DNA of 64,000 nt, taken from positions 1 to 64,000 of the forward strand of contig JAGXGE010000035.1 of assembly GCA_024637015.1 (NCBI GenBank). The letters run 5' to 3'. This document shows positions 16,834-25,841 of the stretch, piece after piece (position 1 is the first letter of the stretch; each line of letters begins with the position of its first letter). The notes beneath the pieces were generated by a model. That model was not told where the DNA came from, ran no database searches, and was given only the letters and a program-made list of their open reading frames with translations. The stretch comes from Aequorivita sp. Lineage in GTDB: Bacteria > Bacteroidota > Bacteroidia > Flavobacteriales > Flavobacteriaceae. A program made the translations under genes and the position numbers.

Positions 16834-19314
16834 TTATAAGCCCAAGAGATCTAAAAATTTTAGTCCGAAAATAAAGGCTCCATCGCTGCCGCCGTTGTAA
16901 TAGGACCGAACGTAATCTACGCGAAGCAACCTAAATTTTCCAAAGCCAAGGTTATCTATACCTACGGAAATTTCGGAATATGGTTTTCTTTCTTCAGTAC
17001 TTAAAAAATGCGCACCTGCTACCAAGTTGAGGTTCAGCTGGTTTATTCCGGGGATTTTCCCCAAGATCCAACCGCGGAAATCGTGCTCCAGATGTCCTTC
17101 AAAATAACTTTTGTTGGTACTGAATTGATAATACGGCATCAAATTGAAAACGTTGGTGTAATTCGGTGAAGTGCCCACCCGCGTTTGGTTTCCGTTGAAA
17201 TGCTTGTAATCCACAAACGAAATTCCATCTCCATTTGCGAAGGTTCCGCCTTTTAAGTTGTAATAAAACTGCCCTTTATTGCCCAAAGAAATTGATTGGT
17301 TCAAGCTTGCCTCAAATTGTGTGTAGTCGTACTGGCTTTCAGTGATAGCAGTACCGTTTTCAAGGGAAAGGTTCAACTCAGGATATTTGCTATCGCCAAT
17401 ATTGAATTTCATATCTGGGTTTGAAAAATACTTTTGGGCAAAGTTTATTCGCGCTCGAACCTTGCTTTTCATAATGTTGTGCTCTGTTATTACGGCGTTG
17501 CTGAAATCGTTGGGGGCAAGCGGGTTATTGCTTGTATAGCTTACGTTGTCAAAGGGGATAGTTACGTAATCAGTATTGTTGAAAAGCCGTTTTCGGTTTT
17601 CATAGGCTACGGCGGCATATAGATGGAGTCCGTTAAAAACTTCTTGACTGTAGCCTATTCGCCCGAAATTAAGCCCGTACAGCTTCATATAGTTCCGTTC
17701 GAAGAAAAGTGTGGCAAAAGTATTTATCAATGGGGAAATTGGCTCTGTATCGTTAAACTGGGTCACTTTGCTTCCGCCAGAGAGTGATAGGCGCAGCTTA
17801 TCGGTCCAATTGAAATTCCGAATAATATTTGCCGTAAACCTAAGCCTGTCTTCCGCAATTCCATAATCTGCGCTAACAGCTGCGGAAAAGGTATTAGTTT
17901 GGTTGTCGTCATACCATTTGTTGAATGTTAGTCCAGCTTTACTGTTCCAGCCCTGCACTGTGTTGAAGTTTATGCTTCGCAGTGGGCCTTCATAACCGAC
18001 AGACCATTTTTCGAATGAATTTTTGAAGGTATATCCAGTAAGCGGACTTAGGATTCCAGGCTTGTTCGATTTTGCATCAAGCGAATCCAAGTAAGGTTTG
18101 GAATTTCTTAGAATCTGAATACTGTCTTTCTTTATATAATCTTTCAATTCCTCATCGGTAAGCGGCACGGGACGACTACCTTTCCAAAACAGGCTGTCCT
18201 TTTTGTTGGCTTCGGGTTTAAATGAAAGTACTTCATTTGTAAATGATTTTTTGTTGAATTCTGGTTTAAAGTCATAATTGCTGTAAACAGCTATAAAACG
18301 ACCGTCGCCAGTAACTCCAAAGGCACCAAAGCCAAAATCTACAGTCTGAGAAATCTTCACCCAAAAATCATTTTTTGAGTCATACTTGTAATTCTGTTTC
18401 ACCATCAAATTGCTTACAAAAGGTACTTGTATTGCTGAGCCGGTTGTGGAAAGCTCCACTCCGTAAAGCTGCCAATCGTCTTCCACAATATAAAGATAGC
18501 CGTTCCAAACCCTATCGTTTGGGCGTTTTGGAATAACTTTTATTTTGTTTATCAATTTTGGCCCTTCATAAAAAACGCCGGCCAGTTTGTAGTTGTAATA
18601 GCTCAATGCATTATTTGCAATAGGCGAAACCAAAGCGGCGTTTAGCTCCACCGTATTTTCATAAAAAGAAATATTCGCACTCTGTGCACTGTTAAAGCTG
18701 AAGCCATTATCGTTTCCGCTCACTTTGCTGGCGATGATTTTTTCGGTGAACTTATCAGGTTTTTGGTATGCAATTTCAGAAATGGTTTCAGAAAGATAAA
18801 TAATGCCTGTGCGTGTTGAATCCAGCATGCCATCAAAATCGCCCACTTCTTGGCCCATAATTTTTTCGGGAACGTCCTTAACGTGCCAAAGGCCGCGGGA
18901 GTAGAAATCTGCTTTATATTCGCTTAGTTTATCAAGGTTTTCTTTTCGTTGCGCAATAGTTTTGCGGATGATGCGGTAAGCGGGATCTTCGGAAGTATTC
19001 ACAACTACTTCATCCAAGCTTGTGGTTTCTTCTTCAAGGGACACATTCAAAATAAAGGGAAATGAAGTTGGGGAAATTGTTTTGGTCAGCGTTTTATACC
19101 CCAAAAACTGAAAGATGATTTTATATTCATTCTTTTCGGAAGCATTTAACGAATAATTTCCATCGTCATTGGTGGTAGTCCCGATGTAGCTGTTCTGAAG
19201 GTAAATATTTACGTAGGGCAGGGGCTGGCCTTTGGTATCGGTTACTTTTCCGACTATTTGGGCTTGAAGCAAATAGGTTGAAAGGAATAGAAAAGCAAAA
19301 AGAATTTTTTTCAT
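16834..19314 (-). CDS. DUF5686 outer-membrane protein with carboxypeptidase-regulatory-like domain
   Basis: 826 residues from the ATG at 19314; an earlier TTG at 19326 is less likely. Signal peptide to about residue 19 (LLQAQ). Residues 20-105 are a CarboxypepD_reg-like beta-sandwich (IVGKVTDTKGQPLPYVNIYL), as found on TonB-dependent receptors. The rest is DUF5686, with a long run of amphipathic strands in the C-terminal half that suggest an outer-membrane barrel (for example LYAAVAYENRKRLF, ELNLSLENGTAI) ending in LKFLDLLGL. The protein is common in Flavobacteriaceae; function unknown. Lies 10 bases before the hydrolase lipoprotein gene. Confidence 0.9.
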   Translation of the reverse strand: MKKILFAFLFLSTYLLQAQIVGKVTDTKGQPLPYVNIYLQNSYIGTTTNDDGNYSLNASEKNEYKIIFQFLGYKTLTKTISPTSFPFILNVSLEEETTSLDEVVVNTSEDPAYRIIRKTIAQRKENLDKLSEYKADFYSRGLWHVKDVPEKIMGQEVGDFDGMLDSTRTGIIYLSETISEIAYQKPDKFTEKIIASKVSGNDNGFSFNSAQSANISFYENTVELNAALVSPIANNALSYYNYKLAGVFYEGPKLINKIKVIPKRPNDRVWNGYLYIVEDDWQLYGVELSTTGSAIQVPFVSNLMVKQNYKYDSKNDFWVKISQTVDFGFGAFGVTGDGRFIAVYSNYDFKPEFNKKSFTNEVLSFKPEANKKDSLFWKGSRPVPLTDEELKDYIKKDSIQILRNSKPYLDSLDAKSNKPGILSPLTGYTFKNSFEKWSVGYEGPLRSINFNTVQGWNSKAGLTFNKWYDDNQTNTFSAAVSADYGIAEDRLRFTANIIRNFNWTDKLRLSLSGGSKVTQFNDTEPISPLINTFATLFFERNYMKLYGLNFGRIGYSQEVFNGLHLYAAVAYENRKRLFNNTDYVTIPFDNVSYTSNNPLAPNDFSNAVITEHNIMKSKVRARINFAQKYFSNPDMKFNIGDSKYPELNLSLENGTAITESQYDYTQFEASLNQSISLGNKGQFYYNLKGGTFANGDGISFVDYKHFNGNQTRVGTSPNYTNVFNLMPYYQFSTNKSYFEGHLEHDFRGWILGKIPGINQLNLNLVAGAHFLSTEERKPYSEISVGIDNLGFGKFRLLRVDYVRSYYNGGSDGAFIFGLKFLDLLGL

Positions 19315-19391
19315 AAAAGAGGACAATCGCTACTTTAGTTATTTACCAACCAAAATACCAAAACGTTGTGTGCCAGTAAAATTTTTATGAA

Positions 19392-19856
19392 TTAATTATT
19401 AAAAGCCTTCTTAATCCTGCTCAATTGCTTTTTAGAATCGCGTTCTTTGATGACTTCCCGCTTGTCGTATTCTTTTTTACCACGGGCAAGGGCGATATCA
19501 ATTTTTGCCAGACCTCTGTCATTTGTAAAGAGAACCAAAGGAATAATGGTAAGCCCAGAATTTCTCACCTCTTTTTCCAGCTTTTTCAGTTCGCTGCGGT
19601 TTAAGAGCAATTTGCGCTCGCTTTTGGGAGCGTGGCTGTAATGTGTGGCGTGGCTGTATTCCTGCACCGTCATGTTTATCGCGAAAAGTTCGCCATTGCT
19701 GAATTCGCAAAAACTTTCGGCAATAGAGGCCTTTCCTTCACGAATAGCCTTTATCTCCGTGCCACGCAGCACGATGCCCGCCGTGTAGGTATCGAGGATC
19801 TCGTACTCAAACTTGGCTTTGCGGTTTTTTATTTTTACGTTTTTCTGAATTGCCAT
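19392..19856 (-). CDS. smpB: SsrA-binding protein SmpB
   Basis: 154 residues, normal length. Binds tmRNA and brings it to stalled ribosomes for trans-translation. Motifs: NRKAKFEYEILDTYTAGIVLRGTEIKAIR, SFCEFSNGELFAINM, the HYSHAPKSERKLLLN segment and the basic tail (ARGKKEYDKREVIKERDSKK). The tmRNA gene itself is not in this window. A -7 box ends five bases before the ATG. Confidence 0.96.
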   Translation of the reverse strand: MAIQKNVKIKNRKAKFEYEILDTYTAGIVLRGTEIKAIREGKASIAESFCEFSNGELFAINMTVQEYSHATHYSHAPKSERKLLLNRSELKKLEKEVRNSGLTIIPLVLFTNDRGLAKIDIALARGKKEYDKREVIKERDSKKQLSRIKKAFNN

Positions 19857-19861
19857 AGGTG

Positions 19862-19869
19862 CAAAAATA
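19862..19869 (-). promoter_or_regulatory. -7 box of smpB, probably leaderless
   Basis: On the minus strand TATTTTTG is followed by five bases and the smpB ATG at 19856. The distance implies that transcription begins at or beside the start codon. Confidence 0.48.
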
Positions 19870-19921
19870 GAATGAATATTGAATAATGTATAATTAATAC
19901 TACAAAATCCCTAACAATTAA

Positions 19922-20476
19922 TCATTCTACCGTACTAGTTTCTACTTTTCTGTCGTTGCCATTAATGGTTACTTTAAAGAGGGTCGCATTGTCGCTATCA
20001 TCCATATCCTTAAATTTTTCTTCACCAATAAGTTGATTGACTAACTGCGGAATGGTGTTACTGTGACCCACGATCAAAACACTTTTCCCATTCGTATCTC
20101 TTAAAAAAGCTTCGGAATATATTGTGCTCGGCTTGTAACGGGTGGGGGAAACCATTTTTTGTTGCGCGATGAGGGAAGCGGTCTGCTTGGTGCGCTTGTA
20201 TTTGGTCACGTATATTTTATCAATTTTAATAGGCTCAAAATAAGCAGCCCAGTCCTTGGCCCGCACCATACCTTTTATTTCCAAACTCGGGTCTTGGTCA
20301 TTTGGGTCTGTACGTACCTTTTCCGCATGTCGGATTAAATAATACGTAGCGTGGTAGTTTGTGGTTGGAATAGTGCTTGCAGCCTCAGTTTCGTTTTGAG
20401 TTTCTTTTTTGTCTTCCTTTTGTTGACCACAGAAGGTAAAGAGAGGGAGTATTAATAAAAGAAGGAATGGTTTCAT
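19922..20476 (-). CDS. Histidine phosphatase superfamily lipoprotein
   Basis: 184 residues. Lipoprotein signal with C16 (PLFTFC) then an acidic linker to about residue 40. The catalytic RHAEK motif is at 49-53 and the second histidine is in VLIVGHSNT; KYKRTKQTASLIA matches the conserved Arg-containing strand of the family. This is the phosphoglycerate mutase-like or SixA-like fold. A membrane-anchored phosphatase outside the cytoplasm is inferred; substrate unknown. Followed upstream by a TAACTTTG -7 box. Confidence 0.88.
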   Translation of the reverse strand: MKPFLLLLILPLFTFCGQQKEDKKETQNETEAASTIPTTNYHATYYLIRHAEKVRTDPNDQDPSLEIKGMVRAKDWAAYFEPIKIDKIYVTKYKRTKQTASLIAQQKMVSPTRYKPSTIYSEAFLRDTNGKSVLIVGHSNTIPQLVNQLIGEEKFKDMDDSDNATLFKVTINGNDRKVETSTVE

Positions 20477-20513
20477 ATTTTTAGGTTTAATAACATATTT
20501 TAAGACACATTAG

Positions 20514-20521
20514 CAAAGTTA
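20514..20521 (-). promoter_or_regulatory. -7 box of the phosphatase lipoprotein gene
   Basis: TAACTTTG on the minus strand, an exact consensus match 37 bases before the ATG at 20476. No clear -33 element. Confidence 0.45.
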
Positions 20522-20629
20522 TAACTAAAACGGCGGAATCTTTAATATTTCATTATTATAAATAGCTGGACTGTTCTTGTACCTTTATAAAACCAAAATA
20601 AAAATTAATTTAACTTAAAACAAAAAACT

Positions 20630-20815
20630 ATGAACGAAGATCAATTTAAAGGAAAATGGAAACAAGTAAAAGGTAAATTCAAACAAGAATATGCAAACCT
20701 AACAGATGATGACCTACAATACGTTGAGGGAAAATCTGATGAATTGCTTGGTCGCCTTCAAGAAAAAACGGGTGAATCCAAAGAAAAATTGAAGGAAAAG
20801 ATTGACAAGTGGTAA
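20630..20815 (+). CDS. CsbD family stress protein
   Basis: 61 residues, very hydrophilic and lysine-rich. The CsbD pattern is complete: FKGKWKQVKGKFKQEYANLTDDDL then EGKSDELLGRLQEKTGESKE. Members are small, abundant proteins induced by general stress in other bacteria; the molecular role is not known. Monocistronic, with a terminator 40 bases downstream and a TACCTTTA box (7 of 8) near 20580. Confidence 0.92.
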   Translation: MNEDQFKGKWKQVKGKFKQEYANLTDDDLQYVEGKSDELLGRLQEKTGESKEKLKEKIDKW

Positions 20816-20853
20816 TATTGACTAAACTTTAATTACCGCTTTATTTGAAGCCG

Positions 20854-20899
20854 GACCCATCAAAATTTCAATTTCTGAAGTTTTGATGGGTCTTTTTTT
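20854..20899 (+). terminator. Rho-independent terminator
   Basis: A 12-bp perfect stem GACCCATCAAAA / TTTTGATGGGTC with a 15-base loop, then seven T. Ends the CsbD gene. Confidence 0.9.
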
Positions 20900-20992
20900 A
20901 TACTAAAGCTTAAAATTTATTAATGTTAATTGTCTTTTTATGAAGCAAATACATAAATTCTTATTATTCTAACTATTAAAAAGCCAACAAAA

Positions 20993-21778
20993 ATGAAAAA
21001 AATTACACTTATTCTATTATTCTTTACCATTTACGCAAATGCACAAACAAATAACTATCAAGTTGGTGATGTGGTAGATGATTTTACCGTAACTGATACT
21101 GACGGAGTAGAGCACAACCTATACTCCATTACTGCACAAGGAAAGTATGTGTGGCTTGATTTCTTTTTTGTTGATTGCGGTCCTTGCCGAGCAACCGCTC
21201 CAATCTTTAATGAATTTTTTGACAAATATGGTTGTAATGATGGTGATGTTTACGCACTTTCCATTAACCTTGGAAATGATGACGATGCTTATGTTGAATG
21301 GTATGAGCAACAATTTGGCGGTAACTTCAACCATGTGCCAGCAGCAAGTGGTGATGGTGGTGCTGGACCAGTGACTACTAACTTTGGTGTGAATGCATTT
21401 CCAACTTACTGTTTGATTGGCCCAGATAATAAAATGGTAAATAGAGATATTTGGCCAGTTGCTGGGGTAGAAACTTTTGAAAACACATTCCCTACAGGTT
21501 TTGAACCTCCAGTCATGCAATGCACTTTGGGCCTTTCAGATGTTACTTCATTTGATTTCAATATTTATCCAAGCATTTCTAATGGAAATGTAACGGTCAA
21601 CTTACCTAGCAGCACAGCTTCTTCTGTAGCTGTTTTCAACACACTTGGACAAGAAGTTTTCGCAAATAATTATTCAGAAAAAAACATCAACCTAAACCTT
21701 CAGCTTGCTCCAGGCGTTTATATGGTGAAGGTAACTGCTGATGCTAGTTCAGCTACCAAAAGAATAATTATAGAATAA
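20993..21778 (+). CDS. Secreted thioredoxin-fold protein with T9SS sorting domain
   Basis: 261 residues. Signal peptide to about 18 (IYANAQ). Residues 22-165 are a TlpA/AhpC-type thioredoxin fold with the redox pair C62 and C65 in DCGPC and a cis-Pro loop near NAFPTYC. Residues about 180-261 are a T9SS type A sorting domain (FNIYPSISNGNVTV, VAVFNTLGQEV, GVYMVKVTA, KRIIIE). So a disulfide-active domain is exported to the cell surface or medium rather than kept in the periplasm. Monocistronic, with a terminator behind it. Confidence 0.9.
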   Translation: MKKITLILLFFTIYANAQTNNYQVGDVVDDFTVTDTDGVEHNLYSITAQGKYVWLDFFFVDCGPCRATAPIFNEFFDKYGCNDGDVYALSINLGNDDDAYVEWYEQQFGGNFNHVPAASGDGGAGPVTTNFGVNAFPTYCLIGPDNKMVNRDIWPVAGVETFENTFPTGFEPPVMQCTLGLSDVTSFDFNIYPSISNGNVTVNLPSSTASSVAVFNTLGQEVFANNYSEKNINLNLQLAPGVYMVKVTADASSATKRIIIE

Positions 21779-21811
21779 TTTCTTCCCAGCATTTGTTAAC
21801 TAAAGGCCCAC

Positions 21812-21845
21812 GCATCATTTTAAAAATGTGTGTGGGCTTTATTTT
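21812..21845 (+). terminator. Rho-independent terminator
   Basis: GCCCACGCAT / ATGTGTGTGGGC stem with one offset base and an AT-rich loop, followed by a T-rich tail. Ends the thioredoxin-T9SS gene. Confidence 0.8.
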
Positions 21846-22284
21846 GTACACTATTTTTAAATATGTTTCTTTATTAAATATAGCATTCTCCCCGTTTGCC
21901 GCACCTGCCGTGTTGAGTGGTAAGTAAAGGCTTTTGTGTTATATTTGATGTTAGGCAATTAAACATATAATGGGAATAAATACAATAGTTGTATTTATCC
22001 GCATGTTGGCATTAATGGTAAAAAAACGTCATTCTGCCAACTCCAAAATTCAGCACATGCTGTTTTTAAGGGAAAACAAAACTCAGAAAGGAATTGAAAA
22101 TCACTGCGCTGAAATTCTAAGACATACCGGAACAGGAACTTATACAAAAAATAGGACAAAATGTTCCGTTCAATTAAATTTCGAATTGACTTGGTCTCAA
22201 AAAATATTCCTTTTACGGAACTTCTTTAAAGTGAAAATATCACTGGCTTTGTTTTAGTCTGTAATGTAAGGTATTCCTATTCTG
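21846..22284. other. Long intergenic stretch at the left edge of the accessory region
   Basis: About 440 bases without a firm gene. A 95-codon reading frame at 21970-22257 (+) follows a perfect -7 box TATATTTG (21940-21947), but the protein is basic, resembles no family I know, and lacks the codon pattern of its neighbours, so I do not call it. GTTAGGC at 21950-21956 looks like half of a recombination site of the integron type, without a partner. GTTCCGT and ACGGAAC at about 22163 and 22215 form a weak inverted repeat. Confidence 0.4.
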
Positions 22285-23658
22285 CTAATCAGCTGGTTTT
22301 ATGTTCTGGTTGATATGAAAGAAATTAGTGGGGTCGTACTTCGTCTTGATTTGTACCAATCGCCCATAATTGCCTTTGTAGCCTGCCTTTACTCGATCTT
22401 GCCTTTCTTTCATCATAAAATTGACATAGGCACCTCCTTCGGCATAAGGCGCCACGCCCTCATGGTATGCTTTGCACCATTGGGTCACTTTATCGGCTTC
22501 AGAAGGCTCTGGCGTAACCCCAACGATGACCTGCACCCATCTGGCATCCCTATTCGCCCAAGCCGTATCTTCTTGTGCCGTTTCATGTACTTTGCCATCA
22601 ATAGGATAAAAATGTGTCGTTGAGTGGAAATTAGGGACATTGGCACCGTGTTTTATGTTCTCTTGAATACACTCATGAGTAAGTTCATTGACGTAATGAG
22701 CCCGCCAATACCACTGCAACCCTTCAGGATACAGATCATCGAACAGACCATTAAGTGAAGGCATCGGCATTTCACTCACCCAATCTAGAATTGGTGGTCC
22801 AAACTCACGAATGGGCTTGAAGACCTCTTCGGCTTTTTCCATGGATCCGGTATAACACCATACGATTCCGCAAACCTTTTGATTATGTAATTCCTTGGGG
22901 AACGGATCACCTGGAGGTACCATCAAAAAAGCAAAGAAACCATACAGATCATTGGAGGCATTTTTGGTGACCTCATCATAAAATTTCATAGCTTCCTCAG
23001 CTCGCTCCATCGGCCAGAACATAGGGCCTGCATACACATTTGTAATCGGTAATAAGTTAAAAGTGAACGACGTGACCACGCCGAAATTTCCTCCACCACC
23101 GCGCAATGCCCAAAATAGATCAGGATGTGAGATAGCATTGGCCGTTACCAACGCGCCCGAAGCCAAGACCACTTCAGCCTCCAAAAGATTATCGATCGCA
23201 AGGCCACCTATCCGGCTCAAGTAGCCCAAACCGCCGCCAAGGGTAAGGCCAGCCACGCCCGTAGTGCCATTTATACCTACGGGCAATGCCAAACCATGTT
23301 CATGGGTAGCCTTGTCCAAATCACGTAGCGTATTGCCTGGTTGCACCTTGGCGGTTTTTTTCTCAGGATTCACTTTGATATCCTTCATTATAGACAAATC
23401 GATGACGAGTCCGCCTTCTACCAAAGCCAATCCGGCTCCGTTATGGCCTCCGCTCCTTATGGAAACTTCCAAACCATTTTCCCTACCAAAATTCACGGCC
23501 ACAATTACATCATCTACATCTTTACATTTAAAAATAATTGCCGGATGTTTATCGATCATGGCATTGTAAATCGTTCTTGCCTCATCGTAGTTTTTATCGT
23601 TGGGCAGAATAATTTCACCTTTTGTTCGCAGTTTTAATTCCTCTATTTTAGTTTTCAT
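22285..23658 (-). CDS. FAD-binding oxidoreductase of the berberine-bridge type
   Basis: 457 residues, no signal peptide. N-terminal FAD_binding_4 domain: RSGGH at 68-72, where the histidine normally carries covalent FAD, then GVAGLTLGGGLGYLSR and ALRGGGGNFGVVTSF. The C-terminal BBE motif is present (YGNYGRLVQIKTKYDPTNFFHINQNI). Relatives oxidise alcohols, sugars, amines or alkaloids with O2. The corresponding second flavin-linking cysteine is not evident, so one covalent bond is likely. Last of three minus-strand genes with the cupin and the AraC-type regulator; substrate unknown. Confidence 0.9.
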   Translation of the reverse strand: MKTKIEELKLRTKGEIILPNDKNYDEARTIYNAMIDKHPAIIFKCKDVDDVIVAVNFGRENGLEVSIRSGGHNGAGLALVEGGLVIDLSIMKDIKVNPEKKTAKVQPGNTLRDLDKATHEHGLALPVGINGTTGVAGLTLGGGLGYLSRIGGLAIDNLLEAEVVLASGALVTANAISHPDLFWALRGGGGNFGVVTSFTFNLLPITNVYAGPMFWPMERAEEAMKFYDEVTKNASNDLYGFFAFLMVPPGDPFPKELHNQKVCGIVWCYTGSMEKAEEVFKPIREFGPPILDWVSEMPMPSLNGLFDDLYPEGLQWYWRAHYVNELTHECIQENIKHGANVPNFHSTTHFYPIDGKVHETAQEDTAWANRDARWVQVIVGVTPEPSEADKVTQWCKAYHEGVAPYAEGGAYVNFMMKERQDRVKAGYKGNYGRLVQIKTKYDPTNFFHINQNIKPAD

Positions 23659-23671
23659 ATCCCTTCACACT

Positions 23672-24166
23672 TTACTTTTCTTTTTGCGTTTGAGCGACTT
23701 TATTTATAATAAATTCATTGAGTTCCTTCATTTCCTTTTCTGGGCTGAAGTCTATTATTCTAGCATCTTCATCTACAATAAGGGTATGCCCTGGTGCCAT
23801 GTAAAAAACCTCACCACCTAAAACAATTTGTGTGTTTTTATAGGAATCAATAATTCGTATTTTACCTTTTTCCAAATAACCCCAATGCGGCACTTGACAT
23901 AAATCGTCTTTTAGCCCTTTTAAAATAGGTGTAAAATCGGTACCTGCCTTGGGTTCATTTATACCAACCGTCATTCCTCCCCAACCATTGATCATGTTGA
24001 TTATATTTCCTTTAGGAAAATTGTCCTTCGAGATATGTGTTTCGCCTTCTACCTCATTCGTTCGGAGAATTACTTCTTGAGAGGTCATCTTTTGCCCAGT
24101 AAGAATTGTAAGAGTAAGAGTTGCCACAATCATCCATAAGCTTTTTTTGATTTTTCTTGATTTCAT
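23672..24166 (-). CDS. Exported cupin-fold protein
   Basis: 164 residues. N-terminal basic region and a hydrophobic stretch (WMIVATLTLTILTG) indicate export, with no lipobox. The second half reads as a single cupin barrel: DDLCQVPHWGYLEKGKIRI, then GGEVFYMAPGHTLIVDEDARIIDFSP. His in PHWGY and His in APGHT could bind a metal. Thirteen bases upstream of the FAD oxidoreductase gene, so the two are expressed together; it might bind or isomerise the same ligand, which is speculation. Confidence 0.72.
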   Translation of the reverse strand: MKSRKIKKSLWMIVATLTLTILTGQKMTSQEVILRTNEVEGETHISKDNFPKGNIINMINGWGGMTVGINEPKAGTDFTPILKGLKDDLCQVPHWGYLEKGKIRIIDSYKNTQIVLGGEVFYMAPGHTLIVDEDARIIDFSPEKEMKELNEFIINKVAQTQKEK

Positions 24167-24351
24167 TTTTTGATACTTTAGTTATACATTTTAATTGGAA
24201 ACCTTCAAGTAACAATGGCAAAATTGAAGTCCAATTTTCCAAATATTTCAATATTGTAAAACTAAATGAATACAATCAGCCAAGATGTAAGTTTTGTTCC
24301 AAAACCTGAAACAAATTCGACAACCCACCATTTTTAAAGTAAATTTTGGAG

Positions 24352-25428
24352 TTAGTTGGATTTAGACTTGGCAATCAAACTGGGAAGGACATCAAATCTG
24401 TTCCGAAATACCCTTGTAAAATAAGTCGAACTATTAAAACCGGAATCATAAGCAACTTCTGATACTGTCTTATCTCTTTTTTTCAAGGCTCTGACTGCAT
24501 GTACCATACGTAATTCAGATAGCAATTTATTAGGTGGTACTCCAAATATGGAGCATATTTTACGATAGGCTTGGGTTTTGCTTAGACCAAGCTGCTTACT
24601 TAGGGCATCACTATTAAAAGCTGAATTACTCAGGTTTTTCATCAGAACTTTATCTAATTTTTCGATTTCGGTATAAGAGGCTTGATCAACCACCGTAATA
24701 CCCGTAATGTCTATTGTGGAAATATCCTTACTTCTAGAAGCAGAGAGATTCGTATCCAAATCCATGCATAATCCTAGTTGTAAACCGAGTCTGGATAAGA
24801 CCTTTGCTTTTTTCTTGGTTTCTTCGAATAAATCTGTACCATGCTCGTCAACTGGTTTCCCGGTGGCCAAGCCTATACTGAACATCATTTTAATCTCTAA
24901 AGTTTCGAAGAACTTAGCTATCTCAAGCGAACAAGCTACAGCATCGTAAGCATTGATAAAAGAAGCCATTAACCTCTCGGTAGGAACCTTGACAACACTC
25001 CCCTTGTAATTCTTAATAGAATCTGAAATCTTGGCGGTCATCAATGCTTGACTTACCGTTAATTCTATAAAATCCACCAACATAATCGTACGAAAGCCAC
25101 TATCGATTTCTCCTGATAAAGTCAAAGCCAAATCTTGTTCGTTTTGACTACCTTCTCCCATATAAGGGAAAAATTCATTCTCACGCGATACCTCAATCAC
25201 ATTGCATGCCCCAATACCATGGGCTTCTTTATGACTCTCAACGCAAGCTTCCTTATTAGGACTTTCCATTAAACAGAAAGCTGTTTTGTGATGAAGATTT
25301 AGATAATACTTCTTGTATATCATGCCGTGTTTATTTTGGACGGCAATATCTCTCAAATGAGCTCGATACATATCTTCTTCGGTAATGGCGTCCGAATCGA
25401 TTTTATGAAAGTCCATGTATAATGGCAT
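24352..25428 (-). CDS. DUF4242 + degenerate nucleotide-cyclase domain + AraC-type regulator
   Basis: 358 residues in three parts. Residues 1-85 match DUF4242, a small ferredoxin-like domain that binds nickel in the Streptomyces protein SCO4226 (conserved His and Cys in YLNLHHKTAFCLMESPNKE, HGIGACNVIEV). Residues about 110-245 follow the class III nucleotidyl cyclase pattern (RTIMLVDFIELT, VVKVPTERLMASF, FSIGLATGKPV); D119 stands where the first metal-binding Asp is expected, but the GD of the second site is replaced by T150-E151, so catalysis is doubtful. Residues 262-355 are an AraC HTH pair (DSGFNSSTYFTRVFRNRF). Likely senses a small molecule or metal and controls the cupin/oxidoreductase genes. 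Confidence 0.82.
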   Translation of the reverse strand: MPLYMDFHKIDSDAITEEDMYRAHLRDIAVQNKHGMIYKKYYLNLHHKTAFCLMESPNKEACVESHKEAHGIGACNVIEVSRENEFFPYMGEGSQNEQDLALTLSGEIDSGFRTIMLVDFIELTVSQALMTAKISDSIKNYKGSVVKVPTERLMASFINAYDAVACSLEIAKFFETLEIKMMFSIGLATGKPVDEHGTDLFEETKKKAKVLSRLGLQLGLCMDLDTNLSASRSKDISTIDITGITVVDQASYTEIEKLDKVLMKNLSNSAFNSDALSKQLGLSKTQAYRKICSIFGVPPNKLLSELRMVHAVRALKKRDKTVSEVAYDSGFNSSTYFTRVFRNRFDVLPSLIAKSKSN

Positions 25429-25841
25429 ACTTAATTAACTTTATAAAAATTTATTTTATGTCAACTTATAGTAAGTTTATAACCACTAATATACAACTTT
25501 TTGTCAATGTAGTTTTGTTTGAAAAAAATGAGATTCTTGTACTCTGCATTAAAATTAAGAGCACCAGAAATCACATATATGATTTTATCGAAGGATGCTG
25601 CCTAATACACATTTTGTCCCAATTTTGATTATGTCCTATAGTACGTTTTGTACTATTTTTGGCAAAGTGCCGAATGGACAAGCTAATCGGAATTTCCACT
25701 CCCTCAGATCAAAAACAGAAGAGATTTTATCCGTAAATTTGAGCTGTAAAACCAAAATACATCGGAGTTTTTACTCGGGTGAATTTTTAAAAATAAAAAG
25801 GAATGCAGGGGCAGCATGTCAAATTGGGCGGAAACCACTAA
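25429..25841. other. Non-coding stretch upstream of the regulator gene
   Basis: AT-rich, about 410 bases, no gene I can support on either strand. It contains a palindromic-looking TAGTACGTTTTGTACTA (25639-25655), which is a perfect 6-bp inverted repeat around TTTTG-type sequence and could be an operator or transcript hairpin. A 95-codon frame over 25595-25882 runs into the repeat element and is rejected. Confidence 0.4.

Noticed and set aside
21950-21956. GTTAGGC as a full integron attC site
   Set aside because: Only a half-site; no matching RYYYAAC partner and no integrase gene in the window.
21970-22257. 95-codon + strand frame in the gap before the flavin oxidoreductase
   Set aside because: No recognised family, basic and low-complexity composition, and unlike neighbouring codon use; only a -7 box upstream speaks for it.
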